64,000 nucleotides of DNA, taken from assembly GCF_032362555.1 (NCBI RefSeq), contig NC_083507.1, positions 5,645,001 to 5,709,000 on the forward strand. Reading direction: 5' to 3'. The number at the start of each line of letters is the position of its first letter. Position 1 is the stretch's first letter. Under the pieces are notes generated by a model, which was not told where the DNA came from, ran no database searches, and was given only the letters and a program-made list of their open reading frames with translations. Of the stretch, positions 60,246 through 64,000 are shown piece by piece. The position numbers and the translations under genes were made by a program. The stretch comes from Amyelois transitella. Taxonomy: Eukaryota > Arthropoda > Insecta > Lepidoptera > Pyralidae.

Positions 60246-62036
60246 TTTTGGCACTACGAATACAAACTTACCATTACCGTATTTTATATGGCCAACATGA
60301 TTATTTAATCCAAAACATTAAATAAAAGATAGCAAAACCCTTCTAGCCAAAATTTTAAAATCGTTCCCGCGTTTTCTATTCTATTATATGTTAATGTGTG
60401 CTAGTTTTTAATAAGCCCAAATATGCTTTAAGGTTTAAAAATAAGTAAATCCATTAAGAAACCATAATATTGTGACAATTTTAATAATAATATCTGAAAT
60501 AACAATGTATTCGCATTTGCGACGTACAGAAGACACGTCAACTTGCAAATAAAATGCGCGCCAAGTGCCGTTGGCATGTCTTTAAATTGAGATTATTTAT
60601 TAGAATTGCTCAGTACATTTGAGACTGTCATATGACATGTAAAATGTACCTAAGTATATTCAATTGAATTAATACAATTAGTCATTTTTCAATAGATGCA
60701 AGTTGGGCGAAATATGGCCGTGTCTATCCTGTGCGTATATTATCTGTACCTTTTAACACGTTTCTTATCAGCTAGAATCGTATCTCTTTGGTAGAGAAAC
60801 GAATATGGATTTTTTTTCTTACTTGAAACATAAACATTTACGAAAATAGAAATATAACCATTGTTCTAACCTTCACTTTTTTAAACCTGCTTTAGTGCCT
60901 ACGTTTTATAACGGAAATATTACGAAAATTAAATCAGCGTCGAAAGTAAGTTCCAGGCACGTCAAATTATCTCAGCGATATTTTATAAGGAATAGATAAG
61001 TATCCCGCGGGCTTCTCTCCATAAAGAACGCAACCGGGATAAATGCCAGAAGGGTGATGACATATATTAACATTCTTACGTGAGCCTTGCACGACACCAC
61101 GTATAACCTTATCAGAAACCACGTACTTTGGTCTGTAAGGTAATCTTCAACCCAAAGTCTCTCCTTACTGATAAGTTTACACTCATTCCGTGGATCAGAA
61201 TTAGTTTATGAAGACAAGTCATCATTATAACCTTCAGAATTTATTTTGATCAATTTTGTCCAATCTTTACCTTTCTTCTAGGTTTTGAAAATCATGTGTA
61301 AGTAAGTAGTTAAGATACCTCTAGAGACTACATTTTCAATAATGTCATTTGAATTAACTTCTTTCTTATTTGGTATTCTTTTTTGGTATCAATAAATCCG
61401 ATTTAGCATGACGCACTTAGTTTCGAAATAAAACCCTAGTCAGAATTGCATTGGAAAAGTTTCGCTACAATTTAGATAATTGTTTTATCGGATTCCCTCA
61501 ATGATAACAGAATAAGCGGACTTCTTGCATTGGGATTAACAATATCAGAGATATTAATAGAAATGTATTATAGTTTTTAAAGTTGGTTAAATATTGGTAC
61601 TTGTAATAATTTACTCTCATCTTATGCCGTCTTATAGGTGTGACACGATTACATACCTACATATGATGAAACATAGGTAAGATTGCTTAAGTAGGAAAAT
61701 ATCTTAAATTAAATATAGTTTCCTTCTATTATCTATTTATCTATATATAATTAGGCAAACTTCTATTATAAATTTCACTTTTTCATAATTGTTCTAATTA
61801 GGATTACTCTTGCGAGCATGCTACCTAATGAAAATTGTACTTCAAATTTTTAAAACTCTATCTGATATATACATTTTTGAGTTTTTAGGGTTTTTTCCAA
61901 TGTCGTACAAAATTTTGGTTGGTTGGATCAATTATAAGTCATATTTTTCCGATTTCTATGTTTCACATTTCTCGATGCAATTGACAGTTTCAATTCAATA
62001 TTTATTAATTTCGCTTGCAATTTTCATTTGAAATAC
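60246..62036. other. Gene-free AT-rich region
   Basis: No convincing gene. About 61000-61060 has a scrap of the 'ctctccataaagaacgcaac' repeat seen at 9385 and 48120. Small open stretches here are AT-driven. Confidence 0.35.
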
Positions 62037-62295
62037 CGGAGGTCTTAACGCCCACTCTCTCGAGTCCGCGATGAGATTTCAAGCCGTTATATTTGTGACG
62101 CATGCGTAAAATTATTGATTGGTCCAACTTGATTTCACTCTCGCGGTGCTCCCGGCTAGATTTTATTAGGAAGAAGTTGCTACCAATGAACTTGATGCCG
62201 GTTGGTGTCACGCGCACTTCCCTGCTCCTGCCCGCGACCTTGGCTGTGGACACGGTTAATTCGTAGTAGGGCTTCGACTCAATGGCGCGTGTCAG
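62037..62295 (-). CDS. Candidate exon or gene fragment, unrecognised
   Basis: On the minus strand about 85 codons are open and GC-rich against an AT-rich background. They read RAIESKPYYELTVSTAKVAG, then REVRVTPTGIKFIGSNFFLI, then KSSREHRESEIKLDQSIILR, and end GLERVGVKTSG at a donor-like G|GTATTT at 62036. The coding-like composition stops at that donor. No AG acceptor or in-frame ATG is found at the other end, where stops appear beyond about 62305. It may be an exon with an odd acceptor, or a 5'-truncated gene copy. I recognise no family. Confidence 0.35.
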
Positions 62296-64000
62296 AACGT
62301 CATCAACATTTTAACATTAATTGGTGTAGCTACTCAGTCATACAATACAATGATCTGCTTGTAGTGTGCGGAAAAATCCATCCATAGGTATAATAAAGCA
62401 GAAATCGCAAACGAATGATATTTTGTATTTGAATTGAGATAACGTTTTAGTAACTTGAACTGTCTCATTGCTGGGCAGAGGCCGATTAATGGAACAGATA
62501 CCTATTTTTATTCTTATAAGTTTTTTACACTTATGGCTGGTCTAAAGTTGAAATCAGGTCTGTTCTCTTTTATACTTTATCTATATGCTGATAAAATACT
62601 TATTTCCACTTCTTATAAAATTAAGCAGTGAAAATATATTCAATCACGTATGAAAATCAACAGTATTCGGAATATTTTTACAAATTGCTTTCGTGCTCTA
62701 TGAAGCAATGCTAGGTCACATGACATCGTTCGCAATCTCAGAATAAACCGACGGCCCGGTCTAATTATACATACTTCTGCTACAATTCTTTCTACTTTCA
62801 GAATTGCGATTTCCTTCTTACTTGCACCTTTGCACACAGTGGTGAGTCCTGAGTTCACGTAGGCTACCTTAACTTATACCTATATTGAAAAGAAAAAAGT
62901 AGTCATATAAATTTTATATAATTCTTTATGATACGAGTATTAAGTACGCGTAAGAATACAGTATACGGACTTCAGGAATAAGAAAGAGACTGTGTCAATA
63001 TTTCTTTATTTAGTCTAAAGTAAATGAATTATAAACTCAATATGCTTTACTAAATCTCTGAAAAAAAACTAATTATTGGATACGTGACATTGTCACAACC
63101 TACTTTTTTATAAATTTAAGCCTCAGCACAAAACATAATGATTGTATACCTAAACACTTATATCGCACCTAGCTACAGAATTGCGCGTGTATTCGTTTTT
63201 GAATTTATGCCAATGTTTTGTAAACATGACCATTGCTAACATTTCGAAACAGCCTATAATCACGTTTATCGGTAACTCATAAAAAATCTAGCTAAGGTTT
63301 ATAAAAATGGAGGTGCATCAATAAGATGAAAGTTGTTCCATTAATCCGCATTCTGATAGAACATTAATTCATATTGTAGAATGGGAAGAACATCTATTCA
63401 TTTCTTTTGAAAATGAAATAATAAATGAATAATTACAATTACAAGTCGACTTAAGAACCGTAATTAGGATATCATTCCTTTGCTGTAGAACTGTTAAGAT
63501 ATCGAAATTTACCCAGTTTTTGATGACATTATTTACACGACAAAATTTTAAAAAGAAGGGTGCAATACTATACGCTATTTCTAGGAAATTAAATAAAAGG
63601 AAAGATTAGTATGTTATTTTGGCGATTAACCCCTGCAAATCGGGAAGGTCAACTGAAGGGCGACAAAATGTCTCCTGAAAGCGTAGGTCCTTCACCCTAC
63701 AGCCGCAGCCTAAATACAGTAACAAATATGACCACTTTGTCTTTCAATAATAAACGCTCCATCTAATTAATTAGTTCATTTTTAGCAGGTAAATTAATTT
63801 AAAATTCAATAAAAACGTTTTAGCGAGCGTCTGCCACAACTCATTTTGATAAACTGTAGTTGCAAATGATTTTTGGAGTAGCAATATTAACAGATTTTTC
63901 GTAATAATACACGTAATATACAGTAGGTACACAAGTTGATAGATAAATAATAATTACTTGTACTCGTACAACGATACGGTAATTTCACTAAGAAATTAAC
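62296..64000. other. Right-edge region, no gene seen
   Basis: AT-rich. The minus-strand open stretch at 62640-62858 has a charged, arginine-rich translation with no splice or family support. No repeat family from the rest of the window is clear here. Confidence 0.35.

Noticed and set aside
62640-62858. Arginine-rich open stretch on the minus strand
   Set aside because: No splice or family support; it could not be told from chance.

Overview
This window is nuclear DNA from a moth or butterfly (Lepidoptera), quite possibly a noctuid-type moth. The evidence is AT-rich sequence, many short GT-AG introns, protein sequences of insect type, an insect 7-transmembrane odorant receptor, and dense interspersed repeats of kinds common in lepidopteran genomes. 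These repeats are a tRNA-headed SINE, hAT-type MITEs with 8-bp target duplications, and several short families ending in (TATG)n. All exon joins below were made by hand from splice signals and reading phase. No database search was run.

Layout, left to right: (1) 576-3503 (+), the 3' part of an odorant receptor gene whose 5' exons lie off the left edge. (2) 3860-12327 (+), a complete 15-exon, 749-residue divergent TRPC-type cation channel. (3) 12948-17160 (-), AP-3 adaptor mu subunit, 10 exons, 416 residues. (4) 19730-20386 (-), ribosomal protein S5. (5) 21827-24603 (+), GTP-specific succinyl-CoA ligase beta subunit. (6) 25417-30668 (-), mitochondrial processing peptidase alpha subunit. (7) 33451-35748 (+), adrenodoxin reductase. 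(8) 36689-38208 (+), TRM6, the non-catalytic subunit of tRNA m1A58 methyltransferase. (9) 40435-51425 (-), a doublecortin-like kinase (DCLK) in 13 coding exons. (10) 52364-52990 (+), Rab7. From 53 kb to the right edge I find no confident gene, only repeats, a G24 tract, two candidate exons and a nuclear-receptor-like DR5 site.

Most genes are conserved housekeeping genes. Three in a row (5, 6, 7) make mitochondrial matrix proteins, and two (AP-3 mu, Rab7) act in endosome-lysosome traffic. They are separate transcription units, convergent or divergent, and nothing suggests an operon-like unit.

The points most worth a second look are: the TRPC-like channel, with a rewritten pore loop and almost no C-terminal tail; a tandem, decayed copy of a DCLK exon directly beside its parent; a ~927-bp terminal-inverted-repeat element (31851-32777) carrying promoter-like motifs and the start of an ORF with a hairpin in it; and two hAT-type MITEs, one with a perfect 8-bp target duplication. 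I saw no clearly undescribed multi-gene system, and I have scored the findings accordingly.
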